The translations under genes and the position numbers were made by a program. Positions 23,536-35,951 of a DNA stretch of 64,000 nt are shown here, piece after piece (the stretch's first letter is position 1; every line of letters begins with the position of its first letter). The notes beneath the pieces are model-generated. The model did not search any database and was not told the DNA's origin. It saw only the letters and a program-made list of their open reading frames with translations. The DNA is taken from assembly GCA_000507305.1 (NCBI GenBank), contig DF239285.1, positions 124,001 to 188,000 on the forward strand, given 5' to 3'. Origin of the DNA: Breviolum minutum Mf 1.05b.01. Its lineage: Eukaryota > Sar > Dinophyceae > Suessiales > Symbiodiniaceae.

Positions 23536-23695
23536 CTCCCGATAATGTGGCTTCTCCGGATAAGGTCGAATAAAGCTGGCAAAGGCCGCCACAAAGAAAG
23601 GTGGACAAAAGATACCCAGCCGCACCACGAAGGCCCATGGATGGTCCTGGTGGAATTTGTCCATGAAGGATTTTTTGAAAAACCAAGGAGCACAT
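23536..23695 (-). CDS. Internal exon of a probable membrane protein
   Basis: The acceptor TTTACCCAG is followed by 53 codons in phase 1: CAPWFFKKSFMDKFHQDHPW, AFVVRLGIFCPPFFVAAFAS, FIRPYPEKPHYRE, then a GTTCCT donor. The stretch LGIFCPPFFVAAFASFI is long and hydrophobic enough for a membrane helix flanked by basic residues. Codon bias is strong. The frame continues open for another 330 bases into low-bias sequence that I read as intron. The family is not recognised. Confidence 0.6.
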
Positions 23696-23699
23696 CTGG

Positions 23700-25144
23700 G
23701 TAAATGATTGGTATGTTTTTTGTGGTAAATGCGATGATATTTTCATATTTTTCCCACCAATCTGGATTTTTGATTTTAAAAAAATCGAGGAAATCTAATC
23801 TACTTCACAAAAAAACGACCTATAGCTTTTGGGAGAAAGGTCCGTCAAGTGATGTTATTCCAACCCTGGATTTTTTAATTATCAAATACCAGAGTGAAAA
23901 GTAGAAGGAAAAATGCAAGTTATGTCAAATCCCACTACCCCCATGCATGATCTTCAGGCTCACGTCGGCCAGGAAAGAAGGACATCCAACTTGCCGAGGT
24001 TTCTCGAAAACAATGTTGGGTCCGCGGGGGGCGAGAAAGTTCATCTACCACTGGATCAATGTCACGTCCTGTATTTTCCTATCAACCAAAAAAATAGGAA
24101 TGTTCATGAACCTACTCTCACAGAAACACAGAAAATCTTGAGATGTTTAAAACCACCCAAATGACAAAAAAATGTCTTTCAAAAAACTCATGTAACTTCT
24201 GCGGATAAAGCTACATACCAACTGGGATTTCCACCCATCAACCGTATGTTTCACCCGAGACCTTCACAACAAAACGTCTCCATGGTAGAATCTAAGGCTT
24301 CACCCAAAAGTGCGGAGTTTTTTGTCTCCCAACCAACTGCCAACCACTGGGAGGCTTCCTCATAGACTTCCAAACGCATTCGAAGATGATAGAAAATGCA
24401 AAAACCTCAGGGCCAAGAGGCATTTGCTTTTGGCAGTTTTTTGTTGTTGAGAAAAGGTGCTTCAAATGCCAAATGCTAGGTAAGGTGGTGGCAAATATTT
24501 GGTTTTTTGTTGAGCCTGATTTAATTTTGAGGCCGTGGTGTGGGGGGAGAAAAATTGTTATTTGAATGTGCTCCTGGATGATGCTGTATCTCTATGATCT
24601 TTTTCAATCGAATGTAAGGGACACAATCCTTTTTTTCAAAAAAAAGGAAAAAAACAGTTCTTAAGAGATTCATTCATGACCCGTGCCAACCAAAAAAACT
24701 CATAAATTCCATCCACACGTTTCAGGTCTTTTTGACAGTTTACCAAGCAACAAATACGTTCAGTAAACTCTGTTCACTTCAGATTGGCTTGGATGCGATT
24801 ATGTAGAAGATTTTCCACCCACTTGAATATATTTCTATTCAAGTTGTGTGACAAATCTCCACATAGGGAGACAAAAACCAACAAAAAATCTTTAAAACCT
24901 AGTTCTCCTAGGGAAAATGGAAGTTACCCTTGGTATGGTACCCTTAATGATCAAGCCCATATACGCCTTCTATAGTGGTCCCCTTTTAAAGGGCTCCAAC
25001 ACCGGGGTGCCCCAAACAGCTGTTATGGGCCAAACAGCATCCCAAGGAGAGGAACCCTCGTCCACTCAAGGCCACACCACTTCAGAAAGGTTGGGAAATT
25101 TGAAAAGAAAAACAGATACACCCCCCGAAAACTGACACGGAACC
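23700..25144. other. No gene supported
   Basis: Spacer or intron. A + strand frame at 24917-25135 (QTASQGEEPSSTQGHTTSE) is open and polar but lacks clear borders and is left uncalled. Confidence 0.35.
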
Positions 25145-25249
25145 TACACCCTGGAAGATTAACATGCACCATAGTGATGGAGGTTTGGAAGATCATTTTC
25201 CTTTCCAAATGGGTGATTTGTAGGTTCCATGTTATTCTTCCAGGGTGTA
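25145..25249. repeat. Fold-back element, family C
   Basis: ACACCCTGGAAGATTAACAT at the left is mirrored by CATGTTATTCTTCCAGGGTG. The core GGAGGTTTGGAAGATCATTT is shared with the 36762 copy. Confidence 0.85.
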
Positions 25250-25338
25250 AAAATGATGGTTTTTCATAGAAATCTCCAATTTCCAGGGGCTCATTTTCAG
25301 GTTCCATGTTAGTTTTCGGGGGTGTAGCACAAAAGAAT

Positions 25339-25441
25339 TACACCCCGGAAGATTAACATGGAACCTGAGAATACACCCCTGGAAGAGGAAAATCATCTTC
25401 CAAACCATTACTTTCAGGTTCTATGTTAATCTTGGGGTGTG
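25339..25441. repeat. Fold-back element, family C
   Basis: Starts TTACACCCCGGAAGATTAAC and ends TTCTATGTTAATCTTGGGGT. It is nearly identical in its left half to the copy at 22425. Confidence 0.8.
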
Positions 25442-26143
25442 TAAAATAAAACACAAATCATTTGAAGCACCTGTTTGTTCATTGATATCTATATAAACCT
25501 CGAGCCAAAGGAGAAAGAATCAGTCTTGTCAACCCTGGTTTATCACAGATTTTTTGCAGCCAAAAGGACACAAGGATCCCAATGTGAAGAGACTTCCAGC
25601 CACTACTGTGTCTTGTGCTTGACTCTCATACAGCTCTAACGCTTGCACCTATCAGGCAGATCATCACAGGCAGCCAAAAAAAACTGGCCTCTGGCTGAAT
25701 AGGGAAAACTTCCCCATGTAGAAAATAGGATGAAAACAAAAAAAAGCGTTGAAAACACCTAGTGACAGCTCTTCATTCACATGCTGAAAAACACGTTTTG
25801 ACCTCAAATTAGCTTCTTCAACAGCAATTTTGAAGGCGTTGATCAGGCAGATCATCATCCAATATCTCTACGCCTTTGGAAGCAGTGCAGCTATCTGTCT
25901 ACCCACCACCCCTAGCTCCCCCCCTATGGTACTCCTCAACCCCTCCTCTTTTCAAGGAAAAGAAGGAAACACCCATCAACCCCACCATCCACACCATCCA
26001 CACCATCCCCAAGATCCCCACCATCACCATCGTCACCATCCCAACATTTCACCACCATTTCCATCACCCAAACACCAACCCATAACCCAAAAAAAACTCC
26101 GAATCCAATCGTGAAAAAAAAAACAAAAAAAAACATCCGGCAC

Positions 26144-26299
26144 CTCGGGCATTTTGCTCATTTCCGTCACATGCACCAACTCATGTGCGCCCGGATGTGT
26201 CTCAGACTCAAATCCACCAGTGAGATATTCAAAGGAAATCATGGCATCCGAAGGCGTTGAACGTTCCAAGTCCTCCGAGTCGCTACAACTGCAGAAGTC
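26144..26299 (-). CDS. Internal exon of an unknown, acidic protein
   Basis: After an acceptor-like AAACTCCGAG, 52 codons in phase 0 read DFCSCSDSEDLERSTPSDAM, ISFEYLTGGFESETHPGAHE, LVHVTEMSKMPE, ending at a GTGCCG donor. The stretch is strongly acidic (Ser/Asp/Glu) and has typical exon codon choice; the other frames are broken. It suggests a regulatory or linker region. It lies on the same strand as the 27969 and 26615 exons just upstream. Confidence 0.6.
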
Positions 26300-26520
26300 C
26301 TCGGAGTTTTGATTTTTTTGTTGAAAAAAGCGATGCGTGGGTAAATGGGGAGGAAAAAAGAGAAAATTGGTGAAGTTGAAGAATTTGTGTTGGTGCCCTA
26401 TATATGTATATATTATATATATACACAGAAATATGTATATGTGATATGTATATACATACATACATATCTAAAAATAATATGATTACGCAAAAAAACATCT
26501 AAATAAAATTTACAAAAAAC

Positions 26521-26615
26521 GGGGATGTTTGAATCATCATCAAGGCGACTGCCACTGTATCAGCAGAAGAGTCCCTGGATTTGGGGCGAGGTGTCCCGGT
26601 GTTCAGCGCTGATAC
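26521..26615 (-). CDS. Candidate exon, unknown protein
   Basis: After the acceptor CTCAATCAAAG the frame reads VSALNTGTPRPKSRDSSADT, VAVALMMIQTS and reaches a GT donor in phase 2. The good third-position bias contrasts with the AT-rich flanks. It is polar then hydrophobic. It is probably part of the same - strand gene as 27969 or 26299. The phase does not join directly to 26299, so a border or an exon is missing. Confidence 0.5.
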
Positions 26616-27292
26616 CTTTGATTGAGAAATATATCTTTTGGAAGATAGATTTTCTTGCCTGTCAAAATGGCAGCAAGTCATTTTTCCCCCAAAATGGTAT
26701 GCTTGGAAAACATCACCCCAAATTTTTGAGCTACCCAAAAATTGGTTGAATGATCCAACTGTAGCTTGATGGTTCGTGATAAAAAAAATTCTCGAGTCGG
26801 CCAATGGTTGAAAACCCCCGTTGGGTTGGTGCTTTGGATTCCTGGAATCTCCTTCTGAAAGGGAATCCCAAAGCACATGGCCCCAAACCGCCAAATTTGC
26901 CATGTTTTTTTCTGATTTTTGGAAAAGGGAGAAAAATCATATTGAGGCCTCCTAAAGGAAGCGGAGCATGTGCGCTTTTCTTTTTTCAGGTCAAAATTTG
27001 TTTACACTCTGAGAAACTAAAATAGCAATGAGAAATGGACCCGTTGAAGATGATTTGTCTGTTGAAAATGGTGATACTTGAGCCGGCTATGTTAGTTTAG
27101 CAGGGTAACCAGCTGGTCTCGTTCCAACCTTTTTTGCTCATTTTCTAAGGCTGAAAACCCAGAATTTTCAAACATTGATGGTGAAGTCCAGTGCTGTGTT
27201 CAGTGGATGATGAGGATCACAAGTAAATGGCATCGGAGTGAAATTAAATTCTGCCGCAAGGTTTAAAAGAACTCACACCAAGCTTTGACAGA

Positions 27293-27511
27293 TTGCAAAA
27301 AAAAAACAGCATCCAAACTATGACAGATTGCACAAAAACCAGCATTTCTTTAGAGGTTTATTGCGGAGTAGATTGTGAGCAGGTGGTGGCCACTACTAGC
27401 AACAAACTTGACTTCAACCTATTTCAAGAATCCACAGGGAATAAGGTGACGATCCTTCAAGAACGTCGTGAAATGTATAGAATTATATCCCTCGTTCAGT
27501 GGGTGAAGTAG
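27293..27511 (+). CDS. ORF of 72 aa, doubtful
   Basis: The complete frame contains SISLEVYCGVDCEQVVATTS and ends with REMYRIISLVQWVK at a stop. The composition is protein-like, but it lies opposite to the surrounding exons and has no splice borders. It is listed because the peptide is unusually coherent for spacer. Confidence 0.25.
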   Translation: MQKKNSIQTMTDCTKTSISLEVYCGVDCEQVVATTSNKLDFNLFQESTGNKVTILQERREMYRIISLVQWVK

Positions 27512-27803
27512 AGAAAGTCTTCTTTTAGATGTTCATCGAAAAACATGTTCAACTTATTTTGAAATCTGATTCCTAAAAAAGCAAAATACACATAGATTAA
27601 CAGCTGGTCTCTGCAAAGATGTCGTCTCAAAAGGTAGCCTTCCGAACAACATGTTTAAAGAGAGGCTAGCTATTCAGTTTCAGTGCTAGCCAACCCCTAG
27701 TAACACTGACAAGTGAAGCTCAATAGGGATCCCGGATCCTAAAAGTGTAAGGTATGGAGGTCACTATTTCCTGGGGGAGCAACCCTATATTGGCTATATA
27801 CAC

Positions 27804-27969
27804 CAGCAAAAAAAACTGGCCAGTTTCGACAATCCTGCAGTTCAAGTCTCCTCCTTCTCTCTGTCGGAATTGCACTGGTATGGTTGAACAAAACCTGACA
27901 AGGCGAATGTGTTGCCAAAGCAAATCCTTTCTTGGGAAAGAACCGATGCATTCTCAACATCTCAACACT
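27804..27969 (-). CDS. Internal exon of an unknown - strand gene
   Basis: The acceptor TTTGCTGGCAAAG precedes 55 codons in phase 0: SVEMLRMHRFFPKKGFALAT, HSPCQVLFNHTSAIPTERRR, RLELQDCRNWPVFFA, ending at a GTGTAT donor in phase 1. Basic and hydrophobic residues alternate, and codons are balanced. A + strand 130-aa ORF overlaps it but has intron-like content. The family is not recognised. Confidence 0.55.
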
Positions 27970-28107
27970 CTTTGCCAGCAAAAAAAAATACAAACTCGAA
28001 ATCCAACAAGAAATATCAAATATCTAACATACCATTTTATTTTTCAAAAAACACCATTTAACTGGTGCTATGTTTTTTTTTGGGGGGGGTGGCTGGAGAT
28101 TCCTTTT

Positions 28108-28218
28108 TTCATCCTCATCCCAAGGTTGGCCTTCTGCAGGCGGTAAAGCAAAGAGCCGTGCAACCACACCCCAAAGACCTCGCCCTATCGACCGCCAGCC
28201 ACCTTTGAAAGGCCGAAC
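28108..28218 (-). CDS. Internal exon of an unknown - strand gene
   Basis: The acceptor TCCTTCACAG is followed by VRPFKGGWRSIGRGLWGVVA, RLFALPPAEGQPWDEDE. The start is Gly/Trp/Arg-rich and the end acidic. Codons end strongly in G or C. The frame stays open for about 10 more codons into a proline run, so the 3' border is approximate. It is one of the better exon calls on the - strand; the family is unknown. Confidence 0.6.
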
Positions 28219-28699
28219 CTGTGAAGGAGGTAGGTTGTTTTTGGTGAAGATTTTTTGTGGATGAAAAACTGAGCAATGAAAAAAAACAACGGTTGGTTGA
28301 GGTTAGGGGATGAAAGACTATAGCCACTTATATATAGTCCGCGATTATTTCATAAACCCATGAAATGAGGATCCCAATTAAACAACCAGGGTTTAATGGA
28401 AAGTAGTAAGGGTTTTTTTCGTGACTCAATTTGTTTCCTTTTTGGTCGACTTCCTAATGGAAAAAAAACAGTGCTTCAAATTTCTAGTAAGTCATGAAAG
28501 CTGAATAGAGTTAGTTATAGATGACATACATTCACATACCACTTATATAGGCATTTACAAGGAATGCTGCAAAGTGATGATACTCCACAGTACCAGACCC
28601 TTGTGCAGTGGAGTTGGGCCATACCTTTGAAAATTCAATCATTACCTCAATATGACCATCCAGGTGCTTTAGATGTACACCCCTCCATCACCTTACCAG

Positions 28700-28764
28700 G
28701 TGGGCACCTGGCGATTTCGACATTTCCAACGGCTCAAGTGGTGCGCAAATGTCTGAGGTCCTTG
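28700..28764 (+). CDS. Possible short + strand exon
   Basis: ACCTTACCAG acceptor, 21 codons in phase 1 (WAPGDFDISNGSSGAQMSEV), then a perfect GTGAGT donor. It is short and opposite to its neighbours. The paired splice signals are the main support. Confidence 0.3.
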
Positions 28765-29578
28765 GTGAGTTTTGCTTCAAGAGATCTGACTGAAACCTGG
28801 AAGATCTGAGAGGTTGTGCTGAAGTTAAATTACCGTCACGTGTGACGTCATTAACTAGCTACTGGTATATAGTCTTGATCAACTTCCAAACAAGAAACCC
28901 AACTGGAAATAGTTCAACTTGTTGTGATACCTTCAAATACACCCACCTCCGTTCATCTCTGTGGGTTGTTGTTAAACCTCCGTTCTCCACAAACACTGGG
29001 ACGGCAACGGAACCCCGCCCCCCCCCCGACTCCAAAACTCAAGAAAACTCGAGCCTTGTGCAATTTCCTCTTCAGCCTGCTGTGTTTGCTGGCGGTCAAC
29101 CCAGTGGGACCCTTTGACCGAAAAATCCAGCTGGCTTTGCATTGCGTTTTTTTCTGAATGGATTTTAGGGGATGAATCCCTAACGAATTTTCGGAAGAAA
29201 AAGCCTGGTGAAAAAATAAAACAACCTAATAGGTTGGAAAAAGGATGACTCCTTTGGAAATTGGAATCTAATGAGAAGTAATTCACTGGGTTACCCCTAC
29301 ACTTGCAAGTGGGGACTTGGATCTTTCAAATATATATATATATATAGATATATATATATATATAGATGGAACAGATTTTACACACTTGCAAGATCCAGGT
29401 ATTGGTTCCTGAGACTTATTCACACTGAATTTCTCGGACATGTTGCTTGATCCCCCGAAGGAAATTGGGCAGTTTGATGGAGAACGTTACGCAAAAGATG
29501 TCAAAGTCATATCAGTTCATGTAAAATCGCTGCAAAACCAATATAATCTATTGAGATCTTTTCAGATATCACATCATC

Positions 29579-29717
29579 CCAAGCAATGTTTTTGTTCAAA
29601 GGAAATCCTCAGCTCACTGTCTTTTTTCTCCCCCAACATGTCCTCAACCCAAGAATCATCTTTCAACTCGTCACCTTCACCTTCGGTTGATCGTAACACT
29701 TGGATTTCGAATTCCTT
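29579..29717 (-). CDS. Exon downstream of an introner-like intron
   Basis: It begins after ACAGTATCAAG and reads KEFEIQVLRSTEGEGDELKD, DSWVEDMLGEKKDSELRISF, EQKHCL. The strongly acidic/basic mix with no stops is typical of a real exon, and the + strand reading is Ser-rich and less plausible. It joins in phase 0 to the exon ending at 29883 if the intron uses a GA donor; that intron is almost entirely a family A element. The family is not recognised. Confidence 0.6.
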
Positions 29718-29725
29718 CTTGATAC

Positions 29726-29876
29726 TGTTGATGCTTCAGAAAAATCCCATTCCCAACCACCTGAAATGGATATTGCTAAAACCCGTTTGGAAAAATCATG
29801 GGATGTCAATTTACCATTCCCTCAACTGGTTGAGTGGAAATCCTGGATTTCTGGTTTCTCATCAACGTTGTATCCT
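29726..29876. repeat. Family A element filling an intron
   Basis: The + strand ends ATACTGTTGATGCTTCAGAA and GGTTTCTCATCAACGTTGTA are diverged inverted repeats. The inner blocks CATTCCCAACCACCTGAAAT and CCTCAACTGG match other family A copies. Confidence 0.75.
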
Positions 29877-29882
29877 TCAGTC

Positions 29883-29957
29883 TTCAACATCAAGTCGAAC
29901 CCTTGCGGTCAGCCTGTTTGGAACCAATACGTTGCAGCTCTCGCAGGTGTCGATGAC
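29883..29957 (-). CDS. Exon upstream of an introner-like intron
   Basis: The acceptor TTTTCTCCAAG is followed by 25 codons in phase 0: VIDTCESCNVLVPNRLTARV, RLDVE, then a GACTGAAGG (GA-type) donor. Third positions are mostly C or G. The CxxC-like spacing (CESC) could be a metal site but is too little to assign. A + strand reading (NIKSNPCGQPVWNQYVAAL) is also open with splice-like ends; the - strand is preferred because it joins in phase to the exon at 29717. Confidence 0.55.
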
Positions 29958-30019
29958 CTTGGAGAAAATGAGGTTAGGATGTAAGTTGGGTGAGATATCA
30001 CCCTATTTAAGGGACTAAA

Positions 30020-31833
30020 AAAACCAACTTACAGGGGTAAATCATAGTTATAACCTAACTTATAATTAGTTACTACCATGAGCCACCAAGTATATGTATT
30101 GACGTGATGATTTTTTGCTAACTGGTGGGGAGGGGAAATACTACTACGGGTTGAATTTTGTGGGGTAGAATTTATAGAGTTTACAGAGATACCAGTTGAG
30201 GTCTTTCTCGTTTTGTCCAATTATTTTAGAGGCTTTTACATAAGACGGGATTCACACTGTCAACCGCACCGGAGTAACCACCAGAGACTCTGATGATGAT
30301 AGGTGTTCACAGGAGAATGAGGATGGATGAGGATGGATCCGGATGGATCTAAATCCGTATCAAACAACCTTAGGTGAACCTGACCAAGGAAGTTTTACAA
30401 ACAAATCAATCAGATGTCACCATGATGTCATCCTAGAATTTCTTTTCAAAGACCTCCGGAAACTCTATCTGTCCAACCAGAATGCATTGGGATGTGTGGA
30501 AAAATACACAAAACACACCATTCCTGTGCTTCAAATGGCAAGCTCAGGCAACATCATCAATGTACACAACTGGTGGTGATCACCACTGGCTTCGCAACAT
30601 AAACACCCTATAAAAGCCTCAGAGGCTTCGCAACGCCACAAAAAAGGCCCCCGGTTTTTTCTTTGCCACGGGGCAGCGCAAAAAGGGTCTGGGACTATAT
30701 TTAGATGAGGCACCAGGGCAGATAAAAATGCAGCTTAGTCATGTTACGTGTTGAATGAGACATTCCTATGTCATGTATACTGTAGCGCTGCAATATTCTG
30801 CATAGTCAGATTCCAGCGATTTCATGTGATCTCCAAATCCATTGAGAGAATTCTGCTAAACCACCGTGTCGTATGAAGTCGGCGGTTTGGTTGTTATATA
30901 TTCTGATTGTAATCTGCAACCACTTGTCTCAAGTACCTGAGAGGATGAAGCTATTCCTGAATAAAATTGAAAGAGGAGGTTCATGGCTGACACACTTTCA
31001 TAGACAGAGCTGGGTGATTTACCGTTTTTTTAAGTTTTTTGTGATCCTATTTCAGCAACACCCCATTTGTTCACCTCAAGATCTCAGGCTGGATTCCATC
31101 CATCCAAAAACGTCACATCAGGATATGGCGATGGAAACAACTGTCGGAATGCATTCGTGGTTTAACTAACACTTAAGGGACCCAACCCAACCAGAACCAG
31201 AAAGGATTGATTTTTTTGATGATTATTATTTGCCTATAGTCGGACAGGATGGGAATGGGATATATATACCCGAAGTTATATACGTCAAGAACCTATGTAG
31301 AATACGGGTATATGATATATCTCTTGTAAGAGATCGAAACAACAGAATTCTCATGGGGGTTCTTGGGGTGATGCCATTAATTGCGTGGTTGTTTCAAAGT
31401 TTGCGTGACTTCTTTGTCTGTGTGTATTGTGGACAGAGTCACATGTAAATGAAAAATAGATTTGCCAACAACACGAATCTCGTAGAAGTCCAAAACGCAC
31501 ATGTTTCTGGGGTCCGTTATATAATATGTTGTTGTGAGAATGTCGACTTTGCCTCAAAAAAAACATCAGCCTTAATCATTCTATATATCCTTCCCAAATC
31601 AAAAAAAAACATGTGTCAAATGTCTGCCCTAGCAGCCTCAATATCGAAAAATATCAAATCCACGAAGTCTTCCTTGACTGCAGTGGCCTATCAGCTGTCC
31701 GCTTGCAGCTTGGTACCTGATGGACCGTCAGATATCTCATCGTTTTTTCAGGAACCATCGCTGCCATCGCTTCTGATTTCAAGCAGCTTACCCTTCAGCC
31801 CCCCTCGTCTGGATTCCTAACATAAAACCGAAC
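30020..31833. other. No firmly supported gene
   Basis: Several short open segments (for example - strand 30.1-30.2 kb and 31.68-31.82 kb, + strand 30343-30579) have coherent peptides, but conflicting frames and no clear borders. Spacer or intron is the default reading. Confidence 0.35.
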
Positions 31834-31924
31834 CTTTTTGAAGGGCTCAAAAAGGTCATCTGCACTTGGGGAATCAATTAGCTTTGAATCATTGAAGTTG
31901 AAGAAGCTTCCAAGGTGAATACTT
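31834..31924 (-). CDS. Candidate exon, unknown protein
   Basis: A T-rich tract and the acceptor TTGGTGCAG precede 30 codons in phase 1: SIHLGSFFNFNDSKLIDSPS, ADDLFEPFKK, ending at a GTTCGG donor. The frame remains open for 12 more codons. The composition is good. It lies about 0.8 kb downstream of the stop of the DUF1995-like gene on the same strand, so it probably starts or continues the next gene of a - strand series. Confidence 0.5.
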
Positions 31925-32747
31925 CTGCACCAAAAAAAAAACATCCACCAGTTCAACTCCAGTCCGGTTCCCAAGCTGCGGAAGTGGAAGTTGACGTTCC
32001 GGTTGCGATGTGCAAAAACTTTTTTCTTTTTCGGTGGAAAATTCCCCCGTGCAGGGAAAGACGTTCTTCTCCAAGGTGATGCTACTTAAGAGCTATTTAA
32101 GGGAAGGGGATGGAAGGGGCTCGCCTGTAGCTCCCCGTATAGAAAAAGCTCGAAAAAAGAAAAAAAAACATACAGTCACCCCCACAATTTCACAATTAGC
32201 TATTCAAAAAGATCTCTGGAACTTCTGCCCAAAGGCCAATGCTGTTCTTTCTGTACCTCTCATTGAAAAAACCAACGTGTATAGTACAAAAACATACAAA
32301 AACCTATCGCTTCTCACTTTCTTCCTGTCCATATATATGTTTCTTCCTTTACCATTCTTCCCCTGCCAGGGTGTTTACGCTCAAAAAGTTGATTTCCAAG
32401 CTGACAGCACATTGGGTCATGTCGCGTCCCAACAAAAAAAAATCCGTGGAAACACATCTTTTTGTCATGGGTTTTTATGAAGTTAAACATGTTTTCCCGA
32501 AATCTTCTCCTTTTGGGCTTATGTTTGTCGAGATATCTATTTCCTGATGTTTAAAAACAATTTCTTTTCTCATGGCAACCAAGTTGCGATCTTTCCCAGG
32601 CAACAGCACGTGCCAATTCTACATTATGATCGATCAAAATTAAAATATGATTGATTTGATTATATAAATTTCGCTGCTGATAACACCTCCAGTTGAGATG
32701 TGTTGAGTTTGCAATTGATCAGTGCTTGACTCGCGTCATGACCCGGA

Positions 32748-35700
32748 TCAGAGCAGTTTTCCACCCTTCTCCCGCTCTTGGCGTTCCTTCAGTCGCATGC
32801 GTTTTGTAAGCTCACGCGAGCCTTTCAGGAATGTCAGGCAATCTTGAAAGTCCTGGCAACATATCGATAGCATGATATCAACATCAGACATGCAGAGCTT
32901 CGCGCCCAATATATGTATATATATATATATATGGATAAGATAGGGTCTAGCTGGCTTGGGATGATCTCCATGATTTGCATGTACAGAAAATCCTTGAGAA
33001 GCTCATCGAAATTGGAGTTTCGACATCCTTAGCGATCACCCCGTCGTTTGGGTCGGATCAGTTTTCATCTGAGTTCATCTCCCAAATGGCTTGCTGGAAC
33101 GATGAAAAATGTTGACTCCGATATATTCCGATGTCCTGAGCGTTGTTAAGGGTATGCTATATATGTAAATATATATATATATCTGGCCAAATTATAATAT
33201 TCCACCAGATTTCCCTGAAATAAGTGGTCTTTCTTTCCTTTCCAACTTGCTACCTTTTTGAGGTAGCTGAGGTCCTTTGACATCGCTATAAATTTGACTA
33301 TTGGTATATATGATATTCGTATCTCCAAGCTCGTATTTCTCCACGAAGGTTTTTTCGGCCAACTGACCAAGCTACACGAAGCCGATTTTTCTTAGGGGGG
33401 ATTATCGGAATACCAAACCCAATTTGAGGTCATATATTTCGGTCTTTAACTCCCCAATTGGTTTACAAAAAAAAACGCCACCGGGACCCACCAAAAAGTG
33501 TGCAAAAGAGACATTGTGATGACCATGTCATTCTTGACTGAAACGGTGTGCTGTGTGCTGTGTGTGTTGTGTTTCTCTAAGAGGTCCTGCGGTTGCTTCT
33601 CGTTCACATCCAGTAGAAAGTATCCATCAATGGCTTCCGGATCCTCAGGATTATCCTCCCATACCGAGTAGGGTCGTGGCCACACTCGCACGATCACTGC
33701 ACTGTTCAATGGAAGGGGATCCTGGAAATTGGACATAGGGACCCACCAGTGATGTGGCAGCTGGGTAGTTGTTTGATGGCAAACCACTACTTTATAATAA
33801 CATATAGTGACTATGTGACTATTATGTGACTACATATAGTTGGATGGACTATAAGTGAAATCTATTCATATGTATTGTATAGATATGATATAATAATAAA
33901 TATAATAGATAAATCATCGCCTAGATTTGGCAATATTCCCCATCACGGAGAGCTTCTCCCCGACGTCTTGGCTTCATTGACTTCGGTTTAAAGGTCAGGT
34001 CTCATGAGAACGAACGTCCCCCTGGTAGTTTGCACGACATGGATTTACCGAATTTACCCCATTTGTTCTTCTTCCACAAAGGTGTCGAAGACTCATACCC
34101 ACCATCCGTAACACCAAAAAAAAAAGCACTTTTTCGGATCTGGGCGCCCAACCATATTTTGGTTCCCCTCCCCCTTCAGGTCACAGTATCCCCAGCTGCC
34201 AAAAACCCACATCCCTGACCCACCCTTTCCGGAAAAAACCACTTGGAACCAGCAAGGATTCCCACCCAGACCTCCACACCCCTTGTGTCCTTGTCATCCT
34301 CCGGATCAAATTGTTCCAGGTGGAACACTGGCAGCAAGGTCCCTTCGAAGGCCCGGAAGGTACGTAACATCACACCCGCCACGGCCACCGGATCTTGCAC
34401 CAACCGGGCGTTCAACAAAATCACCGGGACTTTCCTTCAGACTTTTTGGGGAGGCGACTTTTCGGCTGGTGCCATGGGTGATTTTTTTTGGGGGGGAAAC
34501 GGATGAAGATGCGGGTGTTTGCCTGGTTTTTCGACATCACGACAAAGAAGTCTAGCGGTGAAAAAAAACGTTCATGTTAAGTTCCCTTGTTGGACTGATA
34601 TCGAAATTTATTTAACCTCCCCAACAACAGGAAGGAAAACATTCTCATAAGCACACGGGTTTGGTTTGTAGGTTACAAACTTGAGGCCTTTTTTTCGGTG
34701 GTAACTTGGATTTATCGGAAAGAACTTGGAAGGTACATGGACCAAAAACGAACAGGGCTACCCCTAAGTAACGATCCGTTTCATACAGTTGATGGTCAGA
34801 AATCCGGTAAACTCACCAGTTGAGGTTGGTAGTTGAAATCCCATTATTTACAAGGTTTTAGCACCATCCCTGGTGGTGATCGCCGGATTTCTGAACCATC
34901 AACAGAAAGGGGATCCCAGGAATTCTAGAGTAGTTTGACAAAAAGTAAGGTCTAAGATACCCATATGCGCCGGATGGGGACTGGAATGGAAGGCTGCCAT
35001 AAATGAAAAAAAACATCCATCCTGGTAAATCTGGAATGTCCCCATGGAGCATCTGGGATATAGACACCGAGAATTCCCATAATTCAGAGGAGCATTCTTG
35101 TGCAAACTTAACCATCCATGTTTGGGGCCCATGACTCGTCCATGGTAGTTTCCGAGAATGTGAAATCAAAGACAATACACTATGGTCTTTTCTGAACATG
35201 ATTTCAGAATCCCCATCTTCAATCGGAAATACATCGTTCCAACAATTCCCTTGTTCCAGCCCATCCTCACGGAAAGGTAAGAGAAAAGAAATGGAGGTAC
35301 TCGCCTGGCATATATATATATATACATATGAATATAGATAAAACCTTGTAAGTAATGCCATATTTACCAGATCAACTGGTGCAGGATTTCTGAACCATCA
35401 ACTACGTATGAAACCTTGCAAACCTTTAAACCACCAGGGTTGGTTTACTGTTGGGGGATTTGCATCTTGGGATCGATGCTTATATTCCGAAACCTGACTT
35501 CTGGGATTGGCCAGTGAAATGTAAGCTCTCAAAAGTCAAGGGGTATTCCCCTGAAAACTAACATCCCCTGAAAATTGATGGTTGAGGATGAAATTTCCTT
35601 TTAAAATGGTCCCTTTTTAGGGGACATGTTAAATTTTCGGGGGACAATCATTGTCTTGAAAATCTAGGCACCGAAAAAAAATCCAACAGCCTCAATTTTA

Positions 35701-35910
35701 ATTCATATTAGGGCTAATTATGACTATGACTTTACTACCACACCTTACTGGTTCGAAATGCCCCGCCAAACAAAAATTGGAGCAGACATCCTCCAACAAA
35801 CACCAACAAAAATGCCTGCGAATTTTGACTCTTTTGCAAAATTCGGGTTGTCCTGAAAGAGGGGAAAATCCCCTTGTAGATATTGTTGTACTTTTTTGTG
35901 GTTCCGCCAC

Positions 35911-35951
<41 letters not shown>

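Noticed and set aside
23198..23545. + strand ORF of 115 aa
   Set aside because: Antisense to the better-supported - strand exon and its intron; no coding bias.
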